From: Paracoccaceae bacterium
GTDB taxonomy: Bacteria; Pseudomonadota; Alphaproteobacteria; Rhodobacterales; Rhodobacteraceae
Direction of reading: 5' to 3'
Assembly: GCA_020637675.1 (NCBI GenBank)
Contig: JACKKD010000001.1
Coordinates: 744,001-808,000, forward strand
DNA length: 64,000 nucleotides
Shown here piece by piece: positions 16,064 to 24,137 of this stretch. How positions within the stretch are numbered: the stretch's first letter is position 1; every line of letters starts with the position of its first letter. Below the pieces are notes generated by a model. That model was not told where the DNA came from and ran no database searches. It saw nothing but the letters and a program-made list of their open reading frames with translations. A program made the translations under genes and the position numbers.

Positions 16064-17170
16064 ATGACCGGACCACGCTACACGCCGCTTGCCCTCGGCC
16101 TTCCCGCGACCGTGCCCTTCGTCGGGCCCGAGACGCAGGAGCGCGCCCGCTTCCGCCCCTTCGCCGCCCGCCTCGGCGCGAACGAAAGCCTCTTCGGCCC
16201 CTCGCCGCGCGCCGTGATCGCGATGCAGAAGGCGGCCCGCGATGTCTGGATGTATGGCGACCCCGAAATCCACGACCTGCGCGAGGCGCTTGCCGCCCAC
16301 CACGACGTCCGGCCGGAAAACATCGTCGTAGGCGAAGGCATCGACGGGCTTCTGGGGTACCTCGTCCGGCTTCTGGTCGACCCTGGCGATCCGGTGGTGA
16401 CCTCGGACGGCGCCTATCCCACCTTCAACTTTCACGTCGCGGGCTTCGGGGGCGTGCTCCACAAGGTCCCCTATTCCGGCGATTTCGAGGACCCCGAGGC
16501 GCTGGCGGCGAAAGCTGCCGAAACCGGCGCCAAGCTCGTCTATCTCGCCAACCCCGACAATCCGATGGGCTCGGCCCATCCGGCCGAGGACATATCGCGG
16601 ATGATCGGGGCGCTGCCGGAGGGCACGCTTCTGGTGCTGGACGAAGCCTATGTCGACCTTGCGCCCGGGGGTACCGCTCCGGTCATCGATGCCGAAGACC
16701 CGCGCGTGATCCGCATGCGCACCTTCTCAAAGGGTTACGGAATGGCAGGGCTCCGCGTCGGCTACGCCATCGGTACGGCGCCGCTCGTTTCGGCCTTCAA
16801 CAAGATCCGCAACCATTTCGGCGTCGGCCGTATCGCTCAGGCCGGCGCGCTTGCCGCCCTGGCCGATCAGGCCTGGCTCGCCGAAGTGGTCAAGCGGGTG
16901 GAAGCGTCGCGGGTGGAACTCGCGCGGATCGCGCGGCTGAACCGGCTTGTCCCCCTGCCTTCGGCCACCAACTTCGTGACCATGGACTGCGGAGCGGACG
17001 GCGCCTTCGCCCGCAAGGTGCTGGCCGAGCTCGTCGCCCGCGACATCTTCGTGCGGATGCCCTTCGTCGCGCCGCACGACCGCTGCATAAGGGTCAGCTG
17101 CGGCCGGCCGCAGGACCTCGCCCGCTTCGCCACCGCCCTTCCCGACGCGCTCGCCGTCGCGCGCGGCTGA
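16064..17170 (+). CDS. HisC-like PLP aminotransferase (histidinol-phosphate aminotransferase family)
   Basis: A 368-residue fold-type I aminotransferase. It has RLGANESLFGPSP, NPDNPMGS, LDEAYVDL (PLP-binding Asp/Tyr), and the Schiff-base lysine K223 in TFSKGYGMAGLRVGYAIG. The C-terminal Arg motif is CIRVSCGRPQDL. The frame opens at 16028, but MTGPRYTPLALGLPATVPFVGPE from 16064 matches the usual start of this subgroup. No his operon is nearby, so it may be a paralogue acting on aromatic or other amino acids instead of histidinol phosphate. The family is certain and the substrate is not. Confidence 0.87.
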   Translation: MTGPRYTPLALGLPATVPFVGPETQERARFRPFAARLGANESLFGPSPRAVIAMQKAARDVWMYGDPEIHDLREALAAHHDVRPENIVVGEGIDGLLGYLVRLLVDPGDPVVTSDGAYPTFNFHVAGFGGVLHKVPYSGDFEDPEALAAKAAETGAKLVYLANPDNPMGSAHPAEDISRMIGALPEGTLLVLDEAYVDLAPGGTAPVIDAEDPRVIRMRTFSKGYGMAGLRVGYAIGTAPLVSAFNKIRNHFGVGRIAQAGALAALADQAWLAEVVKRVEASRVELARIARLNRLVPLPSATNFVTMDCGADGAFARKVLAELVARDIFVRMPFVAPHDRCIRVSCGRPQDLARFATALPDALAVARG

Positions 17171-17251
17171 CCGCCCGCGTCACCGCAACGTGACTTGCGG
17201 CGCGTCACCGCGGATGCTCCGCTAGCACCACAGCACCGACAGGAGACATCC

Positions 17252-17599
17252 ATGCGGAAGACCCTTCTCGCCCTCTGCCTTCTGCCCCTCGCGGCCCACG
17301 CGCAAACGACCGACCATTCCGGCCACGCCGCCGCGGGCGCACAGAGCCCTGCGGCAACTGCCTTCGCCGAAGTCAACGCGAAGATGCATGAGGCCATGAC
17401 GATGGAGATGACCGGGGACGCCGATGTGGATTTCGTCCGCGGCATGATTCCGCACCACGAAGGCGCGGTGGCGATGGCTAAGATCGTGCTGGAGCACGGC
17501 AAGGACCCCGAGGTCCGCAAGCTCGCCGAAGGGGTGATTGCCGCGCAGGAGGCCGAGATCGCCTGGATGACGGACTGGCTCGCCAGGCACGGCCGGTGA
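17252..17599 (+). CDS. DUF305 exported protein
   Basis: A 115-residue secreted protein with a signal peptide (MRKTLLALCLLPLAAHAQ, cleavage after AHA), a short His-containing spacer, and a DUF305 ferritin-like four-helix domain marked by FVRGMIPHHEGAVAMAKIVLEHG and AEIAWMTDWL. DUF305 proteins carry conserved His/Met residues, and some are linked to copper. No copper genes are adjacent. AGGAG at 17241-17245 supports this start. Confidence 0.85.
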   Translation: MRKTLLALCLLPLAAHAQTTDHSGHAAAGAQSPAATAFAEVNAKMHEAMTMEMTGDADVDFVRGMIPHHEGAVAMAKIVLEHGKDPEVRKLAEGVIAAQEAEIAWMTDWLARHGR

Positions 17600-17608
17600 A
17601 GGCGCGCC

Positions 17609-18808
17609 TCAGCCAGGGGTGAGCGCCGCGGCGGCAGCCTCGAGTGCCCCGTGCCCGTGAGCGATCCCGAGCGCCCGCATCCCGGCCTCCATGACCGACA
17701 GGACACCAAGGGTCATGTGCGCGTTCACATGGCCCATATGGGCGACGCGCAGGAAGTCCTCGTAGGCCGGACTGCCCGGATCGGCCATGCCAAGACCGAT
17801 GCCCAGGGTCACGCCCGCCTCCTCCTCGCACCAGGCGCGCAGCCGCCCGGCCCCGCCGCCGCCGATCCGCGCGGCCGTGACCGACCGGCCGCGATGACCG
17901 GGATCGGGGACGTTGAGCGCAATGTCTCCTGCCCGGCCCCAGGCGTCGAATGCGGCCCAGACCGCACCCGCGAGCCGTTCGTGACGTGCCCAGGCGGCCT
18001 CCAGCCCATCTTCGTCCAGAAGCATCGTCAGAGCCTCGGCAAGGCCGAAGAGGTGGTGCGTGGGCGCGGTGCCGCAGAAATGCTGCCAGTACTCGACCGG
18101 GTTGGCACGCGGCGTCCAGTCCCAGTAGGGCGTCCTTAGGTCGGATCCCCCGCAGGCCCGCAGCGCCTTGTCGGAAAACCAGACGAAGCCGAGGCCAGGC
18201 GGGGTCATCAGTCCTTTCTGGCTGGCGGAAACCAGCACATCGACGCCCCATTCGTCCATATGCAGGGGGTCACAGCCGAGCGAGGCGATGGCATCGACAG
18301 CGAGCAGCGCCGGATGGCCCGTCGCGTCCATTGCCGCCCGGATCGCGGCGATGTCGTTGCGAACGGACGTCGCCGTGTCGACATGGGTCACGAGAACGCA
18401 GCCGATCTCGTGTCCCCGGTCCGCCTCCAGCGCCTCGGCGATCCGCCCCGGATCTGCGGGGGCGACGCGGCCGAAGTCGATGCGGTCCACCCGGACGCCC
18501 ATCCGCGCCACCGACGCCGCCCAGCCCTCGCCGAAACGTCCGGTGATCGCGCAGAGCGCGCGGTCGCCGCGCGAGAAGAGGTTGGCGTTCGCCGCCTCCC
18601 AGGCGCCGTGGCCGTTCGCGATGTAGATCGCCACATGGGCCGTGGTCCGCGCCACGCGCCTGAGGTCCGCCACGATCCGCGCCGTGGTCTCATGGAGCGG
18701 CCCGGCGTAGATGTTGGGCGCGGCGCGGTGCATGGCGGCCAGAACACGGTCCGGCATGACCGAGGGGCCGGGAATGGCGAGATAGGGGCGACCGTGTCCG
18801 AGACTCAT
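17609..18808 (-). CDS. Class V aminotransferase (alanine/serine-glyoxylate type)
   Basis: A 399-residue PLP aminotransferase of the AGXT/SgaA/PucG group. Features are IPGPSVMPDRVLAAM at the N-terminus, HVDTATSVRNDIAAIR, the Asp motif LAVDAIASLGCDP, and the PLP lysine K198 in SASQKGLMTPPGL. Family members use glyoxylate as amino acceptor and L-serine, L-alanine or (S)-ureidoglycine as donor. A membrane urate oxidase (puuD) occurs elsewhere in the window, which makes a purine-catabolic role conceivable, but 30 kb separates them. It is convergent with the DUF305 gene. Confidence 0.83.
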   Translation of the reverse strand: MSLGHGRPYLAIPGPSVMPDRVLAAMHRAAPNIYAGPLHETTARIVADLRRVARTTAHVAIYIANGHGAWEAANANLFSRGDRALCAITGRFGEGWAASVARMGVRVDRIDFGRVAPADPGRIAEALEADRGHEIGCVLVTHVDTATSVRNDIAAIRAAMDATGHPALLAVDAIASLGCDPLHMDEWGVDVLVSASQKGLMTPPGLGFVWFSDKALRACGGSDLRTPYWDWTPRANPVEYWQHFCGTAPTHHLFGLAEALTMLLDEDGLEAAWARHERLAGAVWAAFDAWGRAGDIALNVPDPGHRGRSVTAARIGGGGAGRLRAWCEEEAGVTLGIGLGMADPGSPAYEDFLRVAHMGHVNAHMTLGVLSVMEAGMRALGIAHGHGALEAAAAALTPG

Positions 18809-18960
18809 GGGCTCCTCCGTCAGGTCGCCAAGGCGTAGGCGGCGGGCCGCGGAAGGTCAACGCCCCCCGCCATGTCGCCTTGCCTTGCCTCCGTCGAGGC
18901 TTTCGGGCTAGATCGGCCCGACCTGCGGCCCCGCCGCGCAAGCCGAAGGCCCGTCGCCCC

Positions 18961-20724
18961 GTGCCCCCAGAAGGCGCCGCCCCCACCGCAGAGACCTACG
19001 GTTCCCGCCGGCTCCTCGCCCGGCTCTGGCGCGACTATTTGTCGGCGCACAAGTGGACCATGGCACTGGCAGCGTTCTTCATGGTGATCGAGGGCTCCAC
19101 CCTCGGCGCACTCTCCTGGATGCTGAAGCCCTTGTTCGACCGCGTCTTCGTCGCCGGCGACGGGGCGGCGATCTGGTGGGTGGGGGGCGCGATCTTCTCG
19201 CTCTTCCTCGTCCGGGCGCTGACGCTGATCATCAACCGCGCGCTTCTCGTGCGCGTCGGTCTGCGCTCGGCCACGGCGATCCAGGTGGATCTTCTCGGCC
19301 ATCTCCTGACGCTCGACGGACCGTTCTACCAGACGAACCCGCCGGGCGCGTTGATCGAGCGGGTGCAGGGCGACACCGCCGCCGTGCAAGGGGTCTGGTC
19401 GCTTCTCATCACCGGGGTCGGGCGCGACCTGATCGCACTGGTCTCGCTCTTTGTCGTCGCGCTCTCCATCGACGTCCGCTGGACGCTGACGGCCCTTGTC
19501 GCGGCACCTCTTCTCATCCTGCCGACGGTTGCCGTCCAGCGCTACATCCGCCGCAAGACCGGCTACGTCCGGACCGAGGCCGCACGGCGGGCGACGCGGC
19601 TCGACGAGATATTCCACGGCATCGGCGCGGTGAAGCTGAACCGGATGGAAAGCTACCAGCTGTCGCGCTTCCGTGCGATCACGCAGGCCATCGTCCGGGC
19701 CGAGACGAAGACCGCCGCCATCCGCGCGCTCGTGCCAGCCCTCATCGACATCGTGACCGGGCTGGGGTTCTTCGGCGTCCTCCTCCTTGCCGGACCGGAG
19801 GTCACGGCGGGCGAGCGCACGGTCGGCGAGTTCATGTCCTTCTTCACCGCCATGTCGCTTGCCTTTCAGCCGCTGCGCCGGCTTGGCGACATGGCAGGCG
19901 CCTGGCAGACGGCGGCGGCGAGCCTCGAACGGCTCTACCGCCTCTTCGACACGGCGCCCACCGTCAAGGCCGTGGCCGCCCCCGGCCGCCCCCCCGAAAC
20001 GACGGGCATCGCCTTTGAAGACGTGCATCTGTCCTATGGCGACCATCGGGTTCTGAACGGGCTTACCTTCACAGCCGAACCCGGGCGGACCACCGCAATC
20101 GTCGGTCCCTCCGGCGCGGGGAAATCGACGGTCTTCAACCTCCTCACCCGCATGGTGGATCCCAACTCGGGGCGCATCACGCTCGGCGGGGTGGACATCG
20201 CGACGCTCGACCTCGCCACGCTGCGGGATCATTTCTCGGTGGTGGCACAGGACGCCACTCTCTTCGACGAGACGATCCGCGAGAACGTCCTCGTCGGCCG
20301 CGCGGGCGTGCCCGAAGACGTGCTGCGCGCCGCGCTTGACGCGGCCCATGTCAGTGCCTTTGCCGAGGGCCTGCCGCTCGGTCTCGACACGCCCGCGGGT
20401 CCGCGCGGCTCCGGCCTTTCGGGCGGGCAGCGCCAGCGCGTTGCCATCGCCCGCGCGCTCCTGCGCGACGCGCCCGTGCTTCTCATGGACGAGGCGACCT
20501 CGGCGCTCGACGCGCAAAGCGAGACGGTCGTGCAGGCGGCGCTGGAGCGCCTCTCGCAGGGCCGAACAACACTTGTCATCGCCCATCGGCTCGCCACGGT
20601 GCGCAATGCCGACAGGATCGTCGTTATGGACAGGGGCCGCGTGGTCGAGGACGGCACGCACGAGACGCTGCTGGCAAAGGGGGGGCTTTACGCGGGGCTC
20701 TGCCGGCTGCAGTTTTCCGACTGA
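18961..20724 (+). CDS. MsbA-like ABC exporter (fused TMD-NBD)
   Basis: A half-transporter of about 587 residues. Six TM helices occupy roughly residues 15-320, and the nucleotide-binding domain spans about 345-587, with Walker A GPSGAGKST, signature LSGGQRQRVAIARAL, Walker B VLLMDEATSALD and the H-loop VIAHRL. It works as a homodimer or heterodimer exporting lipids or drugs. The frame also allows a TTG start at 18880, but GTG 18961 gives a more normal N-terminus. ygfZ follows 19 bp downstream. Lipid A or phospholipid flipping is plausible, though unproven. Confidence 0.85.
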   Translation: MPPEGAAPTAETYGSRRLLARLWRDYLSAHKWTMALAAFFMVIEGSTLGALSWMLKPLFDRVFVAGDGAAIWWVGGAIFSLFLVRALTLIINRALLVRVGLRSATAIQVDLLGHLLTLDGPFYQTNPPGALIERVQGDTAAVQGVWSLLITGVGRDLIALVSLFVVALSIDVRWTLTALVAAPLLILPTVAVQRYIRRKTGYVRTEAARRATRLDEIFHGIGAVKLNRMESYQLSRFRAITQAIVRAETKTAAIRALVPALIDIVTGLGFFGVLLLAGPEVTAGERTVGEFMSFFTAMSLAFQPLRRLGDMAGAWQTAAASLERLYRLFDTAPTVKAVAAPGRPPETTGIAFEDVHLSYGDHRVLNGLTFTAEPGRTTAIVGPSGAGKSTVFNLLTRMVDPNSGRITLGGVDIATLDLATLRDHFSVVAQDATLFDETIRENVLVGRAGVPEDVLRAALDAAHVSAFAEGLPLGLDTPAGPRGSGLSGGQRQRVAIARALLRDAPVLLMDEATSALDAQSETVVQAALERLSQGRTTLVIAHRLATVRNADRIVVMDRGRVVEDGTHETLLAKGGLYAGLCRLQFSD

Positions 20725-20743
20725 ACGCGACAGGACCGATGCC

Positions 20744-21502
20744 ATGCCCACACCCGGCGAAGCCGCCGCCGACCGCAAGGTCTTCGAGATCACCGGCAAG
20801 GACCGCGAGAGCTTTCTGCAGGGCCTCGTCACCAACGACCTCGGCCGGGTGCAGGGAGGGATCGTCTATGCCGCGATGCTGTCGCCGCAGGGCAAGTATC
20901 TGGCGGATTTCTTCCTCGTGCCGGCCGGTGACGCGATCCTCCTCGACGTGCAGGCGGGCCTTGCCGAAGGACTTCTGCGCCGCCTCGCGATGTACCGCTT
21001 GCGCGCCGATGTGCGAATCGTGCCCTCGCCCTTCCGGGTGTCCCGCGGCCGCGGTCCCGTGCCCGAGGGCGGCTTTGCCGATCCGCGCCACCCGGCCCTC
21101 GGCTGGCGGCTCTACGCGGCCGAACCGGGGGGCGCGCCCGCGATCGACTGGGACGCGATCCGGGTGGAGCACTGCATCCCCGAGACGGGGGTCGAGCTCA
21201 TCCCCGAGGAGAGTTACATCCTGGAGGCGGGGTTCGAGCGGCTCAACGGCGTCGATTTCCGCAAGGGCTGCTATGTCGGGCAGGAAGTGACGGCGCGGAT
21301 GAAGCACAAGACCGAACTCAGGAAGGGTCTCGTCACCGTCGCCGTCGAAGGCGAAGCACCCATCGGGGCGGAGATCCTGTCGGAAGGCCGCCCCGCGGGG
21401 ACGCTCTTCACGCAGGCGCACGGAAAGGGAATCGCCTTCCTCCGTTTCGACCGCGCCGGCGGCGAGATGCGGGCGGGCGAGGCCCGCATCCGGATGCTTT
21501 GA
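20744..21502 (+). CDS. ygfZ: YgfZ/GcvT-like folate-binding Fe-S maintenance protein
   Basis: A 252-residue protein homologous to the T-protein fold. It contains the diagnostic motif KGCYVGQE at residues 174-181, with the conserved Cys, plus ESFLQGLVTNDL near the N-terminus. YgfZ binds tetrahydrofolate and supports maturation or repair of certain Fe-S enzymes. It starts 19 bp after the ABC exporter and is probably cotranscribed. It ends 4 bp before the convergent efp stop. Confidence 0.9.
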   Translation: MPTPGEAAADRKVFEITGKDRESFLQGLVTNDLGRVQGGIVYAAMLSPQGKYLADFFLVPAGDAILLDVQAGLAEGLLRRLAMYRLRADVRIVPSPFRVSRGRGPVPEGGFADPRHPALGWRLYAAEPGGAPAIDWDAIRVEHCIPETGVELIPEESYILEAGFERLNGVDFRKGCYVGQEVTARMKHKTELRKGLVTVAVEGEAPIGAEILSEGRPAGTLFTQAHGKGIAFLRFDRAGGEMRAGEARIRML

Positions 21503-21506
21503 GCGC

Positions 21507-22070
21507 TTAGGCGCGCTCGGAATATTCCATGGAATCGGTGTTGACGATGATCGCCTCGCCCTCGCCGATGAAGGGCGGCACCATGATGCGCACGCCGTTG
21601 TCGAGGATCGCGGGCTTGAAGCTGTTGGCGGCCGTCTGGCCCTTCACCACCGGCTCGGTCTCGCTGATGGTGCAGGTGACCTTCTGCGGAATGGAGAGCG
21701 ACAGCGCCTCCTCGCCGTAGTACTGAACCGTCGCGGTCATCCCGTCCTGCAGGAAGGGCCGGCGGTCACCGAGAAGTTCGGCGTCCAGTTCGATCTGCTC
21801 GAAGGTCTCGGCGTCCATGAACACCAGCCGGCCGTCGGTCTCGTAGAGGAACTGCTGGTCCTTGTTCTCCAGCCGCACCTCCTCCACCTTGTCTTCCGAG
21901 CGGAAGCGTTCGTTGAGCTTGCGCCCGTCACGGAGGTTCTTCATCTCCACCTGGGCGAAGGCGCCGCCCTTGCCGGGCTTCACGTGGTTCACCTTCACCG
22001 CCGCCCAGAGGCCGCCGTCATGATCCAGGATGCTCCCGGGACGGATTTCGTTGCCGTTGATCTTGGCCAT
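21507..22070 (-). CDS. efp: Translation elongation factor P
   Basis: A 187-residue, three-domain OB/KOW protein that rescues ribosomes stalled at polyproline. The start MAKINGNEIRPGS and the domain I loop VKPGKGGAF, with the modifiable lysine K34, are clear, and the length is exactly typical. The frame stays open to 22199, but only the ATG at 22070 gives the canonical N-terminus. AAGG lies about 10 nt upstream. No EpmA or EpmB gene is visible in this window, so the modification route cannot be told. Confidence 0.96.
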   Translation of the reverse strand: MAKINGNEIRPGSILDHDGGLWAAVKVNHVKPGKGGAFAQVEMKNLRDGRKLNERFRSEDKVEEVRLENKDQQFLYETDGRLVFMDAETFEQIELDAELLGDRRPFLQDGMTATVQYYGEEALSLSIPQKVTCTISETEPVVKGQTAANSFKPAILDNGVRIMVPPFIGEGEAIIVNTDSMEYSERA

Positions 22071-22112
22071 GGAAGAGAACCTTGACAAAAGGTTGATAAT
22101 GATCGCGCGGCA

Positions 22113-22141
22113 CCTATATATGCCGGGCCCGTTTCTGGCAA
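22113..22141 (-). promoter_or_regulatory. Candidate sigma-70-type promoter of efp
   Basis: On the minus strand TTGCCA (22141-22136) serves as a -35 box. TATATAGG (22120-22113) gives a -10 at 15 or 17 bp spacing. The site lies about 43 bp upstream of the efp start in a locally AT-rich stretch. This is a sequence match only. Confidence 0.4.
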
Positions 22142-22286
22142 TCCGACTAGATACGGTGTTTCCCCAAGGTAAGCCATGCGCCTGCTGCATGACAGTCATT
22201 CGTCAGAGGGAATACCGAATCGGGGGCGAAAGGCCATAGACAGCGGAACGCCGGTAAACGCAAGAGCAATAAGAACGGACTAGGAA

Positions 22287-22607
22287 ATGCGCGATTTCGT
22301 TGACGGCACCGCATTCAACTACGAGCAAGGCCAGCGGTCGCGAAAGCTTTTCGCGGCGGTCGTTCTGGCGGCGCTCGACGATGCGATTGCCGATGACAAG
22401 AAGTATGGCAACGGGCCCGAGCAGATCGCCCGTTGGGCTCGCTCGCGGGATGGCCGCGAGGTTCTGTCCTGCGCCGGGATCGACCCGAACGAAAGGGTCG
22501 TGAAGGGCCTGATGGAATTCGTCTCGAAGGGCGTCCGCACCTCCGTCGCGCTGTCGCGCGAGGAAAGCGAGCGCCGTCACGCCGCGGAAGAGGCCGAAGC
22601 CGCCTGA
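22287..22607 (+). CDS. Small conserved protein of unknown function (DUF6280-like)
   Basis: A 106-residue, highly charged, predicted all-helical soluble protein with neither signal peptide nor membrane segment. It begins MRDFVDGTAFNYEQGQRSRKL and ends in an Ala/Glu-rich helix. From memory it resembles a small family confined mainly to Rhodobacterales (curated as DUF6280), but I cannot confirm this. It has its own promoter region, divergent from efp, and a strong terminator, so it is an independent transcription unit. Codon bias is like that of its neighbours. Confidence 0.75.
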   Translation: MRDFVDGTAFNYEQGQRSRKLFAAVVLAALDDAIADDKKYGNGPEQIARWARSRDGREVLSCAGIDPNERVVKGLMEFVSKGVRTSVALSREESERRHAAEEAEAA

Positions 22608-22635
22608 GCGGTCGAAAGCACCTTGCTGCCGAAGG

Positions 22636-22664
22636 AACGCGCCCGAAGGGGCGCGTTTTCCTTT
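22636..22664 (+). terminator. Rho-independent terminator after the small protein gene
   Basis: AACGCGCCC (22636-22644) pairs perfectly with GGGCGCGTT (22649-22657) over a GAAG loop, and a T-rich tail (TTTTCCTTTT) follows. It is 28 bp after the stop. Confidence 0.9.
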
Positions 22665-22686
22665 TCGCAGCCCCCGGTTCTCCGCC

Positions 22687-24069
22687 CTAGTCCAGCCCGC
22701 GCGCCTCGAGCGCCCGGTTGATCTCGCGCCGGACCAGCATCCGCACGTTGCGGGTGATCCGCTCGCCCAGGGGGCCCTGAAGCTCCTCGCGGATGATCTC
22801 AGCCACCAGATCGCGCAGCATGGCCATGTCGATGACACCTTCGTCGCCAGGGTCAAAGATCGAACGCTCGGCCTCGTCGCCAGCCGGCGCGATGGCCTCT
22901 CCGGTCTCCTCGGCCAGCGCCGAGGCGAGGCCCGGCGCATCGCCGGGCCCGATCTCGTCCTCCGGCCCGGTCTCGTCCTCCGGCCCGGTCTCGTCCTCCG
23001 GCCAGGTCGCGGGCGCACCGCCGCGGCCCCAGGGCACTTGGTCGGCCGGCACGGCTTGGGCTGCAGTCAAGGTGAGCCGCCGCGGTCCGGCCGGCCGGGG
23101 TGGCTCCGTCGCAGCCGCCGCCACAGCGGGCCGAACCGGGCCGCTGTGCACGAAGGCCGGAATCACGAGAGTTGCGGTCGTGTCCTCCACCTCGGAAAGG
23201 TCGAAGGGGTCCAGGCTTGCCGCCCGGTCGTCACCGCTGCCTGGGACGGCATCGTCCGGCGCCCAGGCGGACTCCGCCGCAGTCTCATCGGCTTCGGCTA
23301 CGCCGTCATGCGCATCCCCCGTCGCGGCGGCGATCTCCGCCGCCCGTTCATCGCCGGCGACTACATCGACAGCATCCGCCGGCGGCGCCGCGACCGGCGC
23401 GGCCTCCGCGGCGCCGGCCGTCACCGGCTGCGACAGCGCGGCCAACTCCGCGGCTGCTTCCTCCTCGGCGGCCAGATCGACCGCGAAGCTTTCCTCGAAA
23501 GCCTCCTCGAGCTCGGCGTCGATCCCCTGGGTTCGCGCGACCTCGCTTCCGTCGGGCTCGAACTCGCCGCCGAAGCCCGCCACGGCCGCCTCGAGTTCCG
23601 CGATCGTGCCTTCGAGCGACGCGTCCTCCTCGGCTTGCTCCCAGGTGTCGTCACCCGCCGCCTCGGCCTCGGCCACCGCAGGCAGCGCATCGTCTGCCGC
23701 GAAACGTGCGTCGCCGGTCACCGTTTCATCGAGGGGGAATGCCTCGCCGGAATGCGGCTCCGGCGCCTCGGCCTCCGGCCCGGTGGGGAGGTCTGCCCCC
23801 CCAGCCACGCCCGCTGCCGGCCCGGCCGCGTCGGGCATGGCCACATCAGCTTCGGCAGCACCCGGCGCGGGCGCATCGGGTTCGGGCGCCCCTTCAGGCG
23901 CGACGCGAAGCGCCTCGGTCAGAACGAGCTTGCCGGACTCCGCCGGCGCGGCAGCATCCGTCTGGCGGGCGCGGTCGCGTTCCGCGCGGTGACGGTTGTC
24001 TTCGGACACGAGCCGACGGATCGAGGACAGCACGTCCTGGATCTCGAGATTCGTCAGGGGGTCAGGCAT
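22687..24069 (-). CDS. PopZ-like (DUF2497-type) polar organiser candidate
   Basis: A protein of about 460 residues in three parts. The N-terminal helix LEIQDVLSSIRRLVSED strongly resembles the start of PopZ/DUF2497 proteins (ILASIRRIISED). A central stretch of about 370 residues is acidic, rich in Ala, Pro, Glu and Asp, and probably disordered. The C-terminal helical segment (LRDLVAEIIREELQGPLGERI then VRREINRALEARG) matches the oligomerising end of PopZ. Caulobacter PopZ forms a polar scaffold for ParB and signalling proteins through the same layout. ATG 24069 is better spaced from GAGG than ATG 24075. The function is inferred from architecture, and the linker is unusually long. Confidence 0.65.
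   Translation of the reverse strand: MPDPLTNLEIQDVLSSIRRLVSEDNRHRAERDRARQTDAAAPAESGKLVLTEALRVAPEGAPEPDAPAPGAAEADVAMPDAAGPAAGVAGGADLPTGPEAEAPEPHSGEAFPLDETVTGDARFAADDALPAVAEAEAAGDDTWEQAEEDASLEGTIAELEAAVAGFGGEFEPDGSEVARTQGIDAELEEAFEESFAVDLAAEEEAAAELAALSQPVTAGAAEAAPVAAPPADAVDVVAGDERAAEIAAATGDAHDGVAEADETAAESAWAPDDAVPGSGDDRAASLDPFDLSEVEDTTATLVIPAFVHSGPVRPAVAAAATEPPRPAGPRRLTLTAAQAVPADQVPWGRGGAPATWPEDETGPEDETGPEDEIGPGDAPGLASALAEETGEAIAPAGDEAERSIFDPGDEGVIDMAMLRDLVAEIIREELQGPLGERITRNVRMLVRREINRALEARGLD
22951..23004 (-). repeat. Three-copy 18-bp tandem repeat inside the PopZ-like gene
   Basis: Units 22951-22968, 22969-22986 and 22987-23004 are nearly identical. They encode three copies of a six-residue acidic unit of the form (E/D)TGPED in the disordered linker, just before the C-terminal helices. 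In-frame expansion of this kind is typical of flexible linkers. Confidence 0.85.
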
Positions 24070-24137
24070 GGGCATTCCTCAACCGCTCGGGCCCCACTCT
24101 AAGGTGCGCCGAAGCGGTCGACAACCGACGCGCGCAC

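Noticed and set aside
18820..20835. A 671-codon minus-strand open frame across the ABC exporter gene.
   Set aside because: Antisense to a clear MsbA-like protein. No family features.
22082..22105. Plus-strand TTGACA near efp as a promoter -35 box.
   Set aside because: No acceptable -10 element at 16-18 bp. The minus-strand pair at 22113-22141 is a better match.
22951..23004. Tandem units considered as a CRISPR or phage-attachment repeat.
   Set aside because: Units are contiguous, in frame and only 18 bp with no spacers. They are a protein linker repeat.
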